This document shows, one piece after another, positions 1-9,800 of a stretch of 64,000 nt of DNA. This stretch comes from Eremothecium cymbalariae DBVPG#7215. Its lineage: Eukaryota > Ascomycota > Saccharomycetes > Saccharomycetales > Saccharomycetaceae. Position numbers and translations under genes: made by a program. The number at the start of each line of letters is the position of its first letter. The first letter of the stretch is position 1. Under the pieces are notes generated by a model. That model was not told where the DNA came from, did no database searches, and saw nothing but the letters and a program-made list of their open reading frames with translations. Where the stretch lies: assembly GCF_000235365.1 (NCBI RefSeq), contig NC_016451.1, positions 496,001-560,000 on the forward strand, in the 5' to 3' direction.

Positions 1-2199
1 GACAATGAAAAACTACTTGGAACCGTATTTATGAATCCAACGGTTATGAAGGATTGCGGATATTCATCAGGTAATATATGTATTGTGTCCAAAGAAGGAC
101 AGCCGGGGGTTGCTGCTATTTTACAGAATGGTGAAGAGTCGCAACAAGATAATGTTATTAAGGTATCGACACCTCTCAGATCTGTTGGCTCATTGCTATT
201 AGGTGAGCGTGTTACCATTAAAAAAGCTCAATATCAACCAGATTATGCTAGTAAAATTACTGTAGGAAGCTTGCAAGGCCATGAAATTAGTGAAAACAAC
301 CAAAAAGCTGTTGAAAGGCTTTTGAATAGCTGTGGAATAGTAATGCCTGGTATGATTTTTAGTAATCTAACGTGTGATGAGGTATCTTCGAAATCAGACA
401 TACTTATCGTTGATATTGAAAGTATTGACAATGTCAAGCAGACCATGGCCGAGTTAAAGATATCTGATGGTTCAGAGAACAGATATACACCTTACTTATC
501 TCCAGCAGGTATTTTTAAAAAGGGCTATACGAAAATTATTTATACAACACGTATTGAAGTTGATAGACGATTCAAACTTTCAAAGCCGTTGCGGTATAGT
601 TCAGTTGGTGGGTTATCTAGAGAAATACAAAAGTTAAAGGAGACTATCGAGGCCCCATTATATGAATCTGAGTTTTATGAAGAATGTGGTATCCACCCTC
701 CTAGAGGTATTCTATTACACGGACCACCAGGTACGGGTAAAACAATGTTACTACGTTGTGTTGCAAACGAGAATGTAGCCCATATACAAACCATCAACGG
801 GCCATCAATTACATCAAAGTATTTGGGCGAAACAGAGGAGAAGTTAAGAGGAATTTTTGAAGAAGCTCGTAAATTTCAACCTTCTATTATTTTAATCGAT
901 GAAATAGATTCAATTGCACCAAATAGAAATAATGATGACTCCGGGGAGGCTGAAAGCAGAGTTGTTGCCACATTGTTAACCTTGATGGACGGTGTGGATA
1001 GTGAAGGGCGTGTAGTAATTGTTGCAACAACCAATAGACCAAACAAAATTGACCCTGCGTTGAGAAGGCCTGGAAGATTTAACACTGAAGTTGAGATTGG
1101 CGTTCCAGATGCTGTATCCAGAAGAGAAATATTGAAGAAGCAACTCAGCAACATGTCTGAAAAGCGCCGTGACTTCACTGATGATGAAATTACTGAAATA
1201 GCTGATAAAACCCATGGTTATGTGGGTACGGATTTGAGTGGACTATGTACCTTGGCTGTAGCGCATAGTAAGCATAGAGCTATTATTGAAGGTATAAAAA
1301 TTCCTGATTTGAAGATAAATGTAAAGGATTTTGAGGCTGCCATGCTGGAAATTAAACCAAGCGCCATGAGGGAAATATTTTTAGAAATGCCAAAGGTATA
1401 TTGGTCAGATATAGCAGGTCAAGAGCAGTTGAAAAGTGAACTTGAAGAGGTTATTCAGTTACCACACAAAGGAGCAGATAAATTGCGTAGATTTCAAGTG
1501 TCTCCCCCCAAAGGTATGTTATTATATGGTCCTCCTGGTTGCTCAAAGACGTTAACGGCTAAAGCATTGGCAACCGAATCTGGTTTCAATTTCTTTGCCA
1601 TTAAAGGCCCAGAAGTTTTGAACAAGTATGTTGGTGAGACAGAAAGGACGGTACGGGAATTATTCCGTAAAGCCAAAGCTGCTGCTCCAAGTATTATTTT
1701 TATTGATGAAATTGATGAATTAGCCAAGACTCGAGACCAGGAGGCATCTTCTGCAGCCTCCGGTAACGTCCTAATAACGTTGTTAAATGAAATAGATGGC
1801 GTTGAAGAACTAAACGGTGTTGTCGTAGTGGCTGCAACGAATAAGCCTGAAATAATAGACTCTGCGTTAATCAGATCCGGGAGATTGGACAAACATATAT
1901 ATGTCAGTCCTCCAAACTTCGAGGCTAGATTACAAATATTAAAGAATTGTACGAAAACCTTCGGCCTAAAAACTGAGGATGTTGATCTACACAATTTAGC
2001 AAATCTAACAGAGCATTGCTCTGGTGCTGCAGTAACTCAATTGTGCAGAGATGCTGCAATTGCGGCAACAAGGGAAGATTTTGTTGATGGTGATGTTGAA
2101 GCCCGTCATTTTGAAGTTGCATTGACTAAGCTAACTAAGGACGTAATGCCTGAAAGTTTGGTCTCCTACGAACGCTTTTCCAAAAAACGAGGAATATAG
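1..2199 (+). CDS. AFG2: Afg2/Drg1-type AAA ATPase of 60S ribosome maturation, 5' end outside the window
   Basis: The frame is open from base 1, so the true start lies upstream; 732 residues are visible against about 780 in S. cerevisiae Afg2. Afg2 is a hexameric cytoplasmic ATPase that strips Rlp24 from pre-60S particles. Two AAA modules are seen. The first has Walker A GPPGTGKT (about 721-744) and Walker B ILIDEIDSIA. The second has the unusual Walker A GPPGCSKT (1528-1551), which is typical of the Afg2/SPATA5 family and separates it from Cdc48, and Walker B IFIDEIDELA. The N-terminal part before the first module is a Cdc48-N-like substrate domain by family. VPS33 follows on the same strand 231 bp downstream, the same neighbour as in S. 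cerevisiae (YLR397C-YLR396C). Assignment is firm; only the N-terminus is missing. Confidence 0.95.
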   Translation, partial: DNEKLLGTVFMNPTVMKDCGYSSGNICIVSKEGQPGVAAILQNGEESQQDNVIKVSTPLRSVGSLLLGERVTIKKAQYQPDYASKITVGSLQGHEISENNQKAVERLLNSCGIVMPGMIFSNLTCDEVSSKSDILIVDIESIDNVKQTMAELKISDGSENRYTPYLSPAGIFKKGYTKIIYTTRIEVDRRFKLSKPLRYSSVGGLSREIQKLKETIEAPLYESEFYEECGIHPPRGILLHGPPGTGKTMLLRCVANENVAHIQTINGPSITSKYLGETEEKLRGIFEEARKFQPSIILIDEIDSIAPNRNNDDSGEAESRVVATLLTLMDGVDSEGRVVIVATTNRPNKIDPALRRPGRFNTEVEIGVPDAVSRREILKKQLSNMSEKRRDFTDDEITEIADKTHGYVGTDLSGLCTLAVAHSKHRAIIEGIKIPDLKINVKDFEAAMLEIKPSAMREIFLEMPKVYWSDIAGQEQLKSELEEVIQLPHKGADKLRRFQVSPPKGMLLYGPPGCSKTLTAKALATESGFNFFAIKGPEVLNKYVGETERTVRELFRKAKAAAPSIIFIDEIDELAKTRDQEASSAASGNVLITLLNEIDGVEELNGVVVVAATNKPEIIDSALIRSGRLDKHIYVSPPNFEARLQILKNCTKTFGLKTEDVDLHNLANLTEHCSGAAVTQLCRDAAIAATREDFVDGDVEARHFEVALTKLTKDVMPESLVSYERFSKKRGI

Positions 2200-2430
2200 A
2201 TATTTAATATCATCTGGATCATGATTATAGTTATTAACTGAACTTCTATAGACTAACTTTAAGATGCTTGATATCTATTGGCACTCAACTATCATTTCTG
2301 ACGTTGCAACTTCAACTCCGGACGGCGTACATATAAAATCTTAACATTACAACAAGACAATAATTGGGAACACCTGCAGTTAAACTTAAGGCACAGATAA
2401 TAGAGACCACCAAGTGTGTGACAGGAAGTC

Positions 2431-4383
2431 ATGGTTGATAAACTAGATGCTAAAAAATTCAAAGATATTTTGCGAGATCGGCTTTTTACATGTTTAACGC
2501 AATGTAGTTCGTCACAGCCAATTGTTCTTATAGTGCAACCTAACTTGGTTTCTCTACTGAATACCCTTTGCCCTGCTTCTCAGTTGACACAAAAAACGCA
2601 GGTTACGTTGATAGTTAAATTGGATGATGATTGTGTATCAAACTTGAAGCGCATAGATTTAGGTTCATCTAAGTTAGTGACTCTCATTGATGTCAGATCA
2701 GATTTGAAAGTTCCTAAACCTTTACATGATTTGATCAATGAAATGCCATTGAATGAGTTAGATATAATATATGCTACTTGGGAAGGCCATATTGACAAAT
2801 ACGAAAAAAAGTTGCTTCCAAATCATTTAGAACTTCAGCTAGAGAATATATTCCCCCGTTTGCATCCATGGTATATGCTCCCGCTATGTTTCTTGGATGA
2901 TATTTTATTGAATTGCAATGTTCTCTTTACCAGAGATTTGCAGAACCTTTATTACCCGAAAACAACGTCATTTGCAAAAACCACAAGAACTATGTTAGTA
3001 AATCACTTAATTGATGCGGTCATGTCTTTATGTTGTGAGAATGACATCACAATCACACATTCAATATCTTTAGGGCGGTATTCCAAGAGATTTGTAGATG
3101 GGTTGCGCTCTCAATTAAACGATTTAGAGACTTCTGAGAAGCAGTTTCAGCGAGAGATGCTCTACGGTGAAAAGCATAGCGGTCTTCAAACGAATTTAAT
3201 TGTCATTGAGAGACAAATCGACCCATTAACACCTCTCCTTTCTCAATTAACATATTCAGGTATGTTAAATGATATATATGGTTTTACTGTAGATGCTAAA
3301 CTAAAGGGCTTGAAGCCAAGCGATATTTTAGAGGGTGCTAATAATGAGACAGAGGTAACTTTGGATTATTCTATGGACAATGTATGGGATGACCTCAAGT
3401 TTATCAATTTTGGCGCAGTGGGTACCAGCTTAAATATCTGGGCGAAAGAGTTGAAGGATCATTACGATTCAAGACATCAAGTTGAGACGGTTGGCGAGAT
3501 CAAGCAATTTGTGGACAGTTTGGGCGAATTCCAAGATAGACAAAGGTTGCTTAAGTTACACACTGGAATATCCAGCAAGATTATGGATCATGTTAACAAG
3601 GAAGCAATATTTCAGGATTTAATAGATATTGAACAAGATTTTTGCATGAATAATTTAGATAATAAAGTCAGCTGTGAAAAAATACTAGATTTGATGTATG
3701 CAGGCGCCCCAAGAGAGATTATACTAAGGCTCTGCTGTTTATTATCTCTGACCAAGAATGGTATTAGAGACAAGGATTTCACGATATTAAAAACAGAGCT
3801 TGTAGATACTTTTGGGATAGATGCACTAATGCAATTGGAAAGACTAAGCAAATACGGTTATATATTGAACAAGACCGTCTTTTCAGATTATAATTCCATT
3901 AAAGATTTCCATACCTTTAGCGCTTGGTATGATTTATGTCCACAACTTGATAAATCAATTGACCCCTTAAATCCTAACGAACCCACATTCTCGCTTTGCG
4001 GTATTATTCCATTGAGTGTACGCATATTAGAATCAATGTACGATAGATCTGTGCTCTTACAAAATTACTCTTCACAGCAACCCTTTGTTATCTCACGTAC
4101 TCCTACTCTTTCTAAATTGGAGCAGTTATTTGAAAGCCAATATGGTCCTGGAATCGTAGACGAACAAGTTTGGGACCAATCTACATCAGCTAAAACTATG
4201 ATTATAGGTTCTGCTGAAAAACATACCGACCTCGTGATTCTTGTCTTCCTAGGTGGTATCACTGTTGCAGAAATAGCAACCATCAAATTCCTACAACGAA
4301 GACTGCGTTCGAAAAAGGTCAACAAGCATTTCGTCGTAGTTACGGATGGCCTTTTGAATTCCAATGCTATATCTCAGATATAA
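2431..4383 (+). CDS. VPS33: Vps33, Sec1/Munc18 protein of HOPS and CORVET
   Basis: 650 residues, close to the 691 of S. cerevisiae Vps33. It is the SM-family subunit of the HOPS and CORVET tethering complexes, which template SNARE assembly at endosomes and the vacuole. The whole length reads as a Sec1-like fold. Visible landmarks are LIVIERQIDPLTPLLSQLTY around residues 254-273, the conserved SM segment with the D-P-L-T-P motif, and the C-terminal LVILVFLGGITVAEI just before the end, also an SM signature. No membrane segment or signal peptide is present, as expected of a peripheral protein. The first ATG is used. It is the neighbour of AFG2 as in S. cerevisiae and converges on COX9. I see no defects. 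Confidence 0.95.
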   Translation: MVDKLDAKKFKDILRDRLFTCLTQCSSSQPIVLIVQPNLVSLLNTLCPASQLTQKTQVTLIVKLDDDCVSNLKRIDLGSSKLVTLIDVRSDLKVPKPLHDLINEMPLNELDIIYATWEGHIDKYEKKLLPNHLELQLENIFPRLHPWYMLPLCFLDDILLNCNVLFTRDLQNLYYPKTTSFAKTTRTMLVNHLIDAVMSLCCENDITITHSISLGRYSKRFVDGLRSQLNDLETSEKQFQREMLYGEKHSGLQTNLIVIERQIDPLTPLLSQLTYSGMLNDIYGFTVDAKLKGLKPSDILEGANNETEVTLDYSMDNVWDDLKFINFGAVGTSLNIWAKELKDHYDSRHQVETVGEIKQFVDSLGEFQDRQRLLKLHTGISSKIMDHVNKEAIFQDLIDIEQDFCMNNLDNKVSCEKILDLMYAGAPREIILRLCCLLSLTKNGIRDKDFTILKTELVDTFGIDALMQLERLSKYGYILNKTVFSDYNSIKDFHTFSAWYDLCPQLDKSIDPLNPNEPTFSLCGIIPLSVRILESMYDRSVLLQNYSSQQPFVISRTPTLSKLEQLFESQYGPGIVDEQVWDQSTSAKTMIIGSAEKHTDLVILVFLGGITVAEIATIKFLQRRLRSKKVNKHFVVVTDGLLNSNAISQI

Positions 4384-4700
4384 TCTCATATATATTAAAC
4401 GAAGGTGAATTAATCGCTCCTGTGTGTACGTCATGTATACACACTTTTAACACGATATATAACGCATATATATGTACCAGCTCATACATTACACTTGCCC
4501 CTCCCACCACCCACATCCACTTAAAGTAAATCTCATGCAAACAGAAGTAATCCTGGCAACTTTAAATGAACTGCTAAAACCCTCATCTTTGCGTATCCAT
4601 AAGACAACTTAAAATAATAATAAATGCAATTATCATCACGCTGCCGGCCCGCACCTTATATTATAAATAAACATCATAAAAAGATCCCCCCACAATACAT
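4384..4700. other. Convergent 3' region between VPS33 and COX9
   Basis: AT-rich spacer holding the 3' ends of two convergent genes. It contains TATATA-type efficiency elements (for example around 4388-4396 and 4465-4472) and one hairpin listed separately. No gene was seen. Confidence 0.6.
4421..4443. terminator. Possible 3'-end hairpin between VPS33 and COX9
   Basis: TGTGTGTAC and GTATACACA form a 9-bp stem (one G-T pair) around the 5-base loop GTCAT, 38 bases after the VPS33 stop codon. Yeast genes do not need hairpins to terminate, so any role is inference; it could simply sit in the 3' UTR. Confidence 0.3.
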
Positions 4701-4886
4701 TTATTCCTCCTCAGCGGCTTTCTGAAGAGCTAGCTTCTGATAGTGAGCTTCTCTCTTACCAATAATATTTTTGTGGAAACCCCACCACCAAGCTGAACCT
4801 AGGACAGTGCCAATGGCAAAACCAATGGTGATATCGGCAATGATTTTCTTTCTTATAGTACCAGTAATAGGCGCGATAGCTGACAT
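4701..4886 (-). CDS. COX9: Cytochrome c oxidase subunit Cox9 (VIIa)
   Basis: 61 residues against 59 in S. cerevisiae. Cox9 is a small single-span subunit of respiratory complex IV in the inner mitochondrial membrane. The start, a methionine followed by IAPITGTI, matches the S. cerevisiae N-terminus almost exactly. The membrane helix runs roughly over residues 15-37 and ends in the family motif WWWGFH. The C-terminal tail is charged (KREAHYQKLA). There is no cleaved presequence, as in the family. The gene is divergent from COX8, another complex IV subunit, with 332 bp between the two start codons and a CCAAT box in that interval. In S. cerevisiae the two genes ended up on different chromosomes (YDL067C and YLR395C). 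Confidence 0.93.
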   Translation of the reverse strand: MSAIAPITGTIRKKIIADITIGFAIGTVLGSAWWWGFHKNIIGKREAHYQKLALQKAAEEE

Positions 4887-5218
4887 TCTTTATCTAAATT
4901 ATACCCTGACCTTCTTACAATCACAATATACTCTCCTCTAACTAAGAAAGGTGTCACCTTGTAGTATACAAGACCATCAAAGTTTCTCAAAAATCCATTT
5001 TGGTGAACTTTCCTCTCGACCAATCAGATCGCTGTAATTCCTTATTACATCAATTTCATAATGCGCAAGCCGGAAAAGAAAAAGTGATGGTATCGTTTTA
5101 TAATAAAACTGAACATGCACACCAATAATATATATATATTGCATCGTTGCACTGGTATAGTTGCGTAGAGTTTATTGAAACAGCAGATCAGATATTTTAT
5201 AACAAACTAGGTACCACT
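4887..5218. other. Shared divergent promoter of COX9 and COX8
   Basis: 332 bp between two divergent start codons. It holds a CCAATCA box near the middle (5020-5026) and a TATA-like run of alternating TA at about 5130-5139, which is oriented suitably for COX8. No other gene was seen. Confidence 0.7.
5020..5026 (+). promoter_or_regulatory. CCAAT box, probable Hap2/3/4/5 site
   Basis: CCAATCA lies 134 bp from the COX9 start and about 193 bp from the COX8 start. The Hap complex binds CCAAT and activates respiratory genes in yeasts. The site is seen in the sequence; its use by both genes is inference. Confidence 0.55.
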
Positions 5219-5440
5219 ATGATTTTCCAACAGACAGCTAGATTGGCTGGTAGAAGGGCATTTTCCAGTAGTGTGAGACAACAGGTCCACTTTAAGGAGG
5301 GACCATACTCTAATATTCCAGTTAAAATTCACAACAGAAAGATTCCATATGCTATTATTCATTTTGGGTTTTTTACTTTGGGGTTTGCCATTCCGTTTAT
5401 CTCGGGTTATGTCCAACTAAAGAAGGCAGGTGTCTATTAA
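5219..5440 (+). CDS. COX8: Cytochrome c oxidase subunit Cox8 (VIIc)
   Basis: 73 residues against 78 in S. cerevisiae. Cox8 is a nuclear-encoded single-span subunit of complex IV. The chosen ATG at 5219 gives a typical cleavable mitochondrial presequence rich in Arg, Ala and Ser. The mature part has VHFKEGPYSNIP followed by the conserved KIPYAIIHFGFFTLGFAIPF, which starts the membrane helix, and YVQLKKAG at the C-terminus. An upstream in-frame extension to 5147 would start at a non-ATG codon and is not needed. It is divergent from COX9 and converges on CST9, the S. cerevisiae neighbour (YLR395C-YLR394W). Confidence 0.93.
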   Translation: MIFQQTARLAGRRAFSSSVRQQVHFKEGPYSNIPVKIHNRKIPYAIIHFGFFTLGFAIPFISGYVQLKKAGVY

Positions 5441-5743
5441 AGTGATGGATTCATGCTTTTATTGGGGACAAAAAACAAATCTGTGGGTATATTAGAACGA
5501 CATATGTTAGCTTGACAGCAGAGGCGATGTTGGCTTAACTTCAATAAGCCGGAGGCATCTTTATTTAGGGTTATCGTCTTATGCAACTGAATATGATATA
5601 TCTATTGCTGCCATGGTGGTGTGTGTTTTATGCCATTCAATTTCTTCAAATATATTTTTATTACTATTACTATTAATGATTATTAATATTATTGATACTA
5701 TGATTGATCCTTGTAATTCAGTGTAGCAGTTGAAAAGAAGAAG
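5441..5743. other. Convergent 3' region of COX8 and CST9
   Basis: AT-rich spacer with a low-complexity ATT/ACT-rich tract at about 5657-5705. It carries the 3' ends of two convergent genes and nothing else that I can see. Confidence 0.55.
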
Positions 5744-6742
5744 TCAGCGGACCCTTCGAAATTTGGAGGATGATTTTGAGGAAGGGGATGCGAGACTTGT
5801 TGCACTAAAGCCAATTCGCATATTTGAGAATATTCCTCTTGATGATACGGTAGACGTGTTGCTTCTTTTCAACTTGAGTCTCTCTATAGCAGGCGGGAGT
5901 GAGTCGGTCATATGATTCGATCTTGGAGCGTCAAAAACAGGCGGCATTGTAGTAGTGGCTGTGTCTTCGTTAATGTTGCTGCTGTCACTGCAACTCTTAC
6001 TACTTGGAGTCAGAGCTTGGAACTTTGTGGGTGTGAATAGCCCATTTCGGGCCTTGGCAATGGTTCGCTGTATGCGATGCTGACTTTCTGGCGTGAAGGG
6101 TTGTAGTGAAGTTGATTCTGCGATGATGCTTGTGCTGGACATATTCTTGTTACGTAGTCTGTTGTTGTCCTTCAATTTACTTATGAAGGAGACCTGTTCG
6201 CTGTCCGTGAGATCTATCGTTTCAGGCCTATTTGGCACAGCAGCTGGGCCCCGTTGCACAATCCGCTGCTGCTGCCGTGAATGACCACATGGCGATACTT
6301 CGTGCATGCCCTCCAATTGTTTGACCCTCTCCTTCAATTCTGACAACTGTTCCAGTTCCTCCCTCGCATTGTATAGTAATTGTCGTTGTCTGTTGCACTT
6401 CTCTTGAAGCTTGTAGCTTATTGACTTGTAGTACTCACACTGTTCGGACAAAGCATCCCATTGGAACTGCGCAATAGAATATAATGGCTCCAAGTGTCTT
6501 GTGAAAGGTATAAAGAAGTTCTGTACCTCCGCAGGAAACTTGCTGTTTACATGAGGATCGCTAGACAGCTTAAGCACACTTATATTATCTTTCTGGCATA
6601 CTGGACATCTCATAGGCTTGCCACTTCCTGGTATATGTTTCTCACATAGGATATGTGCACACGACGTAAGCGAAAACACAACATTTCTATCGTACGGCAA
6701 ATTACACCTACTACAGTGAACAAATGGCTGATTCAAATCCAT
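5744..6742 (-). CDS. CST9: Cst9/Zip3-like RING E3 SUMO ligase of meiotic crossover sites
   Basis: 332 residues, shorter than the 482 of S. cerevisiae Cst9 (Zip3). The family marks crossover sites and promotes synaptonemal complex assembly in meiosis. The N-terminus is a RING: HCSRCNLPYDRN (Cys10, Cys13), then CAHILCEKH and MRCPVCQKD. A helical, probably coiled-coil segment follows at about residues 90-145 (LQEKCNRQRQLLYNAREELE). The C-terminal half is Ser/Thr-rich and low in complexity. Identification combines the RING plus coiled-coil layout with position next to COX8 as in S. cerevisiae. The C-terminal half diverges fast, so length differences are expected. The start is the first ATG, 10 residues before the first RING cysteine. 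Confidence 0.85.
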   Translation of the reverse strand: MDLNQPFVHCSRCNLPYDRNVVFSLTSCAHILCEKHIPGSGKPMRCPVCQKDNISVLKLSSDPHVNSKFPAEVQNFFIPFTRHLEPLYSIAQFQWDALSEQCEYYKSISYKLQEKCNRQRQLLYNAREELEQLSELKERVKQLEGMHEVSPCGHSRQQQRIVQRGPAAVPNRPETIDLTDSEQVSFISKLKDNNRLRNKNMSSTSIIAESTSLQPFTPESQHRIQRTIAKARNGLFTPTKFQALTPSSKSCSDSSNINEDTATTTMPPVFDAPRSNHMTDSLPPAIERLKLKRSNTSTVSSRGIFSNMRIGFSATSLASPSSKSSSKFRRVR

Positions 6743-7009
6743 AATTGCATGTCAATCCAATATTCCTACCTATATATTGATGATATTATTTATACTTGTT
6801 GTTTGAATTGGTCAATCTTGTTTTTTCTGTTTAAAACAAGGCTGGGCGGCTAAAATATCCCGGCATCGTGGTAAGAGAAGGAAGAATGAGCCATATATTA
6901 TCAACACAACAATCAAATGAATGATGAAAACGAAAATGCAAAACTAGCTATATCTATATATATCTACATATATATGTTATCAGAGTCTAAAGAATAACAA
7001 CTGCAAGGT

Positions 7010-7945
7010 TCATGCGATGTGGGCTTCTGAATTATATTTCATGTACTCCTTCACAAAGTGCTTCCTGTGAGGCTTATGCTTTTTGCCCAGTTCTGTTATC
7101 ATATCGAGTTCCTCTGAGGTCAACTCAAAACTGATGATATCGGAGGCTTCTTTATACCACTTAACTTTGGTATTGGTTATAACAGGAAGCACTCCAAGGC
7201 AATTCATCCAATGAAGGAGAATCTGGGCTTCTGTTTTGTTGTACTTTTCAGCCAATCCTATGATGTACCGATAGAACGGGAAGTCCATAAAATCTTCTGT
7301 TTTGGTTTCTAGTGGGAACAGTGGGGAATACCCACATAGAAGTAGATCATGGGTCTTTGCGTATTCATAAATATTTGGAGTTTGATTCTGGAGAAAAGCG
7401 TGGAATTCAATCTCATTCACTTGCGGTTTGATTTCAGCATCTTTTAGCCTTTCGAGATCCTCAATACGAAAGTTAGAAACACCGATATTTTTTACTTTTC
7501 CTGTCTTGTATAGCAGTTCCATTTGTTTCCATGCCTTCTCTAAAGATATCCCATTCGGTGATGAGTCTAAACATGGGTTATGTATCAAATACAGGTCGAC
7601 ATAGTCAAACCCCAGTCGATCCAATGATCGTTCCAGCGCTTCTATCGGGCTAGAAGAGAGTTTGCACTGGGAACAGTATTTGTCGGTGATCCAGATTTCA
7701 TGCCTCGGTTTCTGTGAAGCCTTCAACGCAGCGCTCAACAGCCCATTATTTGGATAGAATTCCGCTGTCATAATGTGCAAAAACCCTGGCAGGGCCAATA
7801 TCTCCTTTAGATACTCCATCAAATTCTTGGCTCCATCCCTTATGCCATATATTTTCGTCCATTTGTTACCGACCCCCACTGTCGTTATTGCAGGTATGCT
7901 GTTACCGTTATTTAGAGTAAAGAATCTCTTAGTCCTACCGACCAT
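7010..7945 (-). CDS. Aldo-keto reductase of the YDL124W (alpha-keto amide reductase) type
   Basis: 311 residues, as in S. cerevisiae YDL124W (312). It is predicted to be a cytosolic NADPH-dependent carbonyl reductase. Visible features are FFTLNNGNSIPAI at the N-terminus, MTAEFYPN with the catalytic-type Tyr, the conserved DYVDLYLIHNP, KNIGVSNF, and LPVITNTK in the cofactor region. In YDL124W the HNP position reads HSP and TSSK replaces TNTK, so the fold is the same but substrate use may differ. The gene sits between CST9 and IDP1, which is not its place in S. cerevisiae. It is divergent from IDP1 with 321 bp between starts. The exact substrate cannot be read from sequence, so I give no gene symbol. 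Confidence 0.85.
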   Translation of the reverse strand: MVGRTKRFFTLNNGNSIPAITTVGVGNKWTKIYGIRDGAKNLMEYLKEILALPGFLHIMTAEFYPNNGLLSAALKASQKPRHEIWITDKYCSQCKLSSSPIEALERSLDRLGFDYVDLYLIHNPCLDSSPNGISLEKAWKQMELLYKTGKVKNIGVSNFRIEDLERLKDAEIKPQVNEIEFHAFLQNQTPNIYEYAKTHDLLLCGYSPLFPLETKTEDFMDFPFYRYIIGLAEKYNKTEAQILLHWMNCLGVLPVITNTKVKWYKEASDIISFELTSEELDMITELGKKHKPHRKHFVKEYMKYNSEAHIA

Positions 7946-8266
7946 TATTTTTTGAAGGAAGAACGAGTTGTTGGATATATTCCCAAGTTCTTCCGGTCGG
8001 TTTAACTGGCTCGATATTGGCTCCTTATAATCATTAATCTGGGCTATCAGTTCTTTACAGCATTGCAGCTAAACCTTGGTTTTAGGTAGCCGAACAAGCC
8101 CACGTGATTTCAGTGTAGCTCTTCCCCCGGTGCGCTATGACTAACAAACAGTTTTGACAACACAATATAAAAAGTGGAATAGGTACTCGGAAATGCAGTC
8201 ACAGTGAAAATTACCACTCGGTTATACCTGTAAGGATCCCAAGATTACCAGTTTAGTTTAAAGGCG
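7946..8266. promoter_or_regulatory. Divergent promoter of the aldo-keto reductase and IDP1
   Basis: 321 bp between divergent starts. It contains an E-box CACGTGAT at 8101-8108 and a TATA box TATAAAAA at 8166-8173, 93 bp upstream of the IDP1 ATG and oriented for IDP1. CACGTG is bound by Cbf1/Pho4-type factors in yeasts; which factor acts here is unknown. Confidence 0.5.
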
Positions 8267-9541
8267 ATGTATTTCAGAAGATACCTTTTGACCGCAACGA
8301 GAACGAGCAGACCCAAGATTAAAGTTCAATCTCCCCTTGTGGAGCTGGATGGGGATGAAATGACTAGAATTATCTGGGATAAAATTAAAACCAAGTTGAT
8401 TTTGCCGTATCTCGATATAGATTTGAAGTATTATGATTTAAGTATTACTTCCCGTGATGCATCCAATGATCAAATAACCCATGATGCTGCACACGCAATT
8501 AAGAAGTATGGCGTTGGGGTCAAGTGTGCAACTATCACACCAGATGAGGCCCGTGTGGAAGAATTTAACTTAAAGAAGATGTGGAAATCTCCAAATGGGA
8601 CGATTAGAAATATTTTGGGTGGAACTGTCTTTCGGGAGCCAATTGTGATTCCAAGAATCCCAAGGTTGATTCCTGGATGGGAAAAACCAATTATCATTGG
8701 AAGACATGCGCATGGTGACCAATACAAAGCTACTGATCTGTTGGTCCCAGGTGCTGGTAAGCTGGAATTGCTTTATAGGCCTGCCGATGGGTCTACTCCC
8801 ACTACGTTGGATGTATATGAATACAAAGATTCCGGAATTGCCATGGCAATGTACAATACAGACGAGTCTATTCGTGGGTTTGCCCATGCCTCCTTCAAAC
8901 TGGCCTTGACCAAGAAGTTAAATTTGTTCCTTTCTACGAAGAACACCATCCTTAAAACGTATGATGGCCGCTTTAAAGATATATTCCAAGAACTGTACGA
9001 TACTCAATATAAGACGGAGTTTGAAAATCATGGGATCTATTATGAACATCGTTTGATTGACGATATGGTTGCCCAGATGATAAAGTCGAAAGGTGGTTTT
9101 ATTATGGCCTTGAAGAATTATGACGGTGACGTTCAGTCCGACATTGTCGCTCAGGGTTTCGGATCTCTGGGTTTGATGACATCCATCCTTGCAACACCAG
9201 ACGGAAAAACCTTTGAAAGTGAGGCTGCCCATGGAACTGTCACCAGACATTATAGACAACATCAACAAGGTAAAGAAACCTCGACGAACTCCATCGCCTC
9301 CATTTTTGCTTGGACCAGAGGCTTGATAAAAAGGGGTGAGTTGGACAATACCCCAGATGTCGTTAACTTTGCCAACAAGTTAGAAGCTGCAACAGTAAAC
9401 ACTGTTCAAGAAGACGGCCTCATGACCAAGGATCTGGCTCTGGCATGCGGCAATACGGATAGGTCTGCATACGTCACAACAAACGAATTGCTGGACGCTG
9501 TGGAGGCTAGATTGAAGGAAGATTTGGCAGTTGTTGAATAA
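8267..9541 (+). CDS. IDP1: Mitochondrial NADP-dependent isocitrate dehydrogenase
   Basis: 424 residues against 428 in S. cerevisiae Idp1. It oxidises isocitrate to 2-oxoglutarate with NADP in the mitochondrial matrix. The N-terminus ([19 protein letters not shown]) is a basic, acid-free mitochondrial targeting peptide; the catalytic body starts at [13 protein letters not shown]. Substrate-binding motifs include KSPNGTIRN with the key Ser, and the metal-binding segment [26 protein letters not shown] and the NADP loop [15 protein letters not shown] are also present. The mitochondrial form rather than a cytosolic or peroxisomal one is indicated by the presequence and by synteny (YDL066W beside COX9/PEX19). 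The gene looks intact. Confidence 0.95.
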   Translation: MYFRRYLLTATRTSRPKIKVQSPLVELDGDEMTRIIWDKIKTKLILPYLDIDLKYYDLSITSRDASNDQITHDAAHAIKKYGVGVKCATITPDEARVEEFNLKKMWKSPNGTIRNILGGTVFREPIVIPRIPRLIPGWEKPIIIGRHAHGDQYKATDLLVPGAGKLELLYRPADGSTPTTLDVYEYKDSGIAMAMYNTDESIRGFAHASFKLALTKKLNLFLSTKNTILKTYDGRFKDIFQELYDTQYKTEFENHGIYYEHRLIDDMVAQMIKSKGGFIMALKNYDGDVQSDIVAQGFGSLGLMTSILATPDGKTFESEAAHGTVTRHYRQHQQGKETSTNSIASIFAWTRGLIKRGELDNTPDVVNFANKLEAATVNTVQEDGLMTKDLALACGNTDRSAYVTTNELLDAVEARLKEDLAVVE

Positions 9542-9800
9542 ACTCACCAACCTCCTTGTCAAATATTATGCCTGAATCTTCTAAATTTAGTTCTCTTCAG
9601 AGTAGATTTGACCCGTCCTCCTTTCTTCCGTTCAACAAAAATCAACTTTAGCTATATTAAATAAAATGCACATAATCCAGGTTATGTTAACTTTTATATA
9701 GCTGTATTCTTCCAACTGGTACCGTCTATATAACATTTATGCAGCATTCGTTTAAAATTATATACAGGAGATTATATTAGTGCCCGGGCAATCTTCGCGA

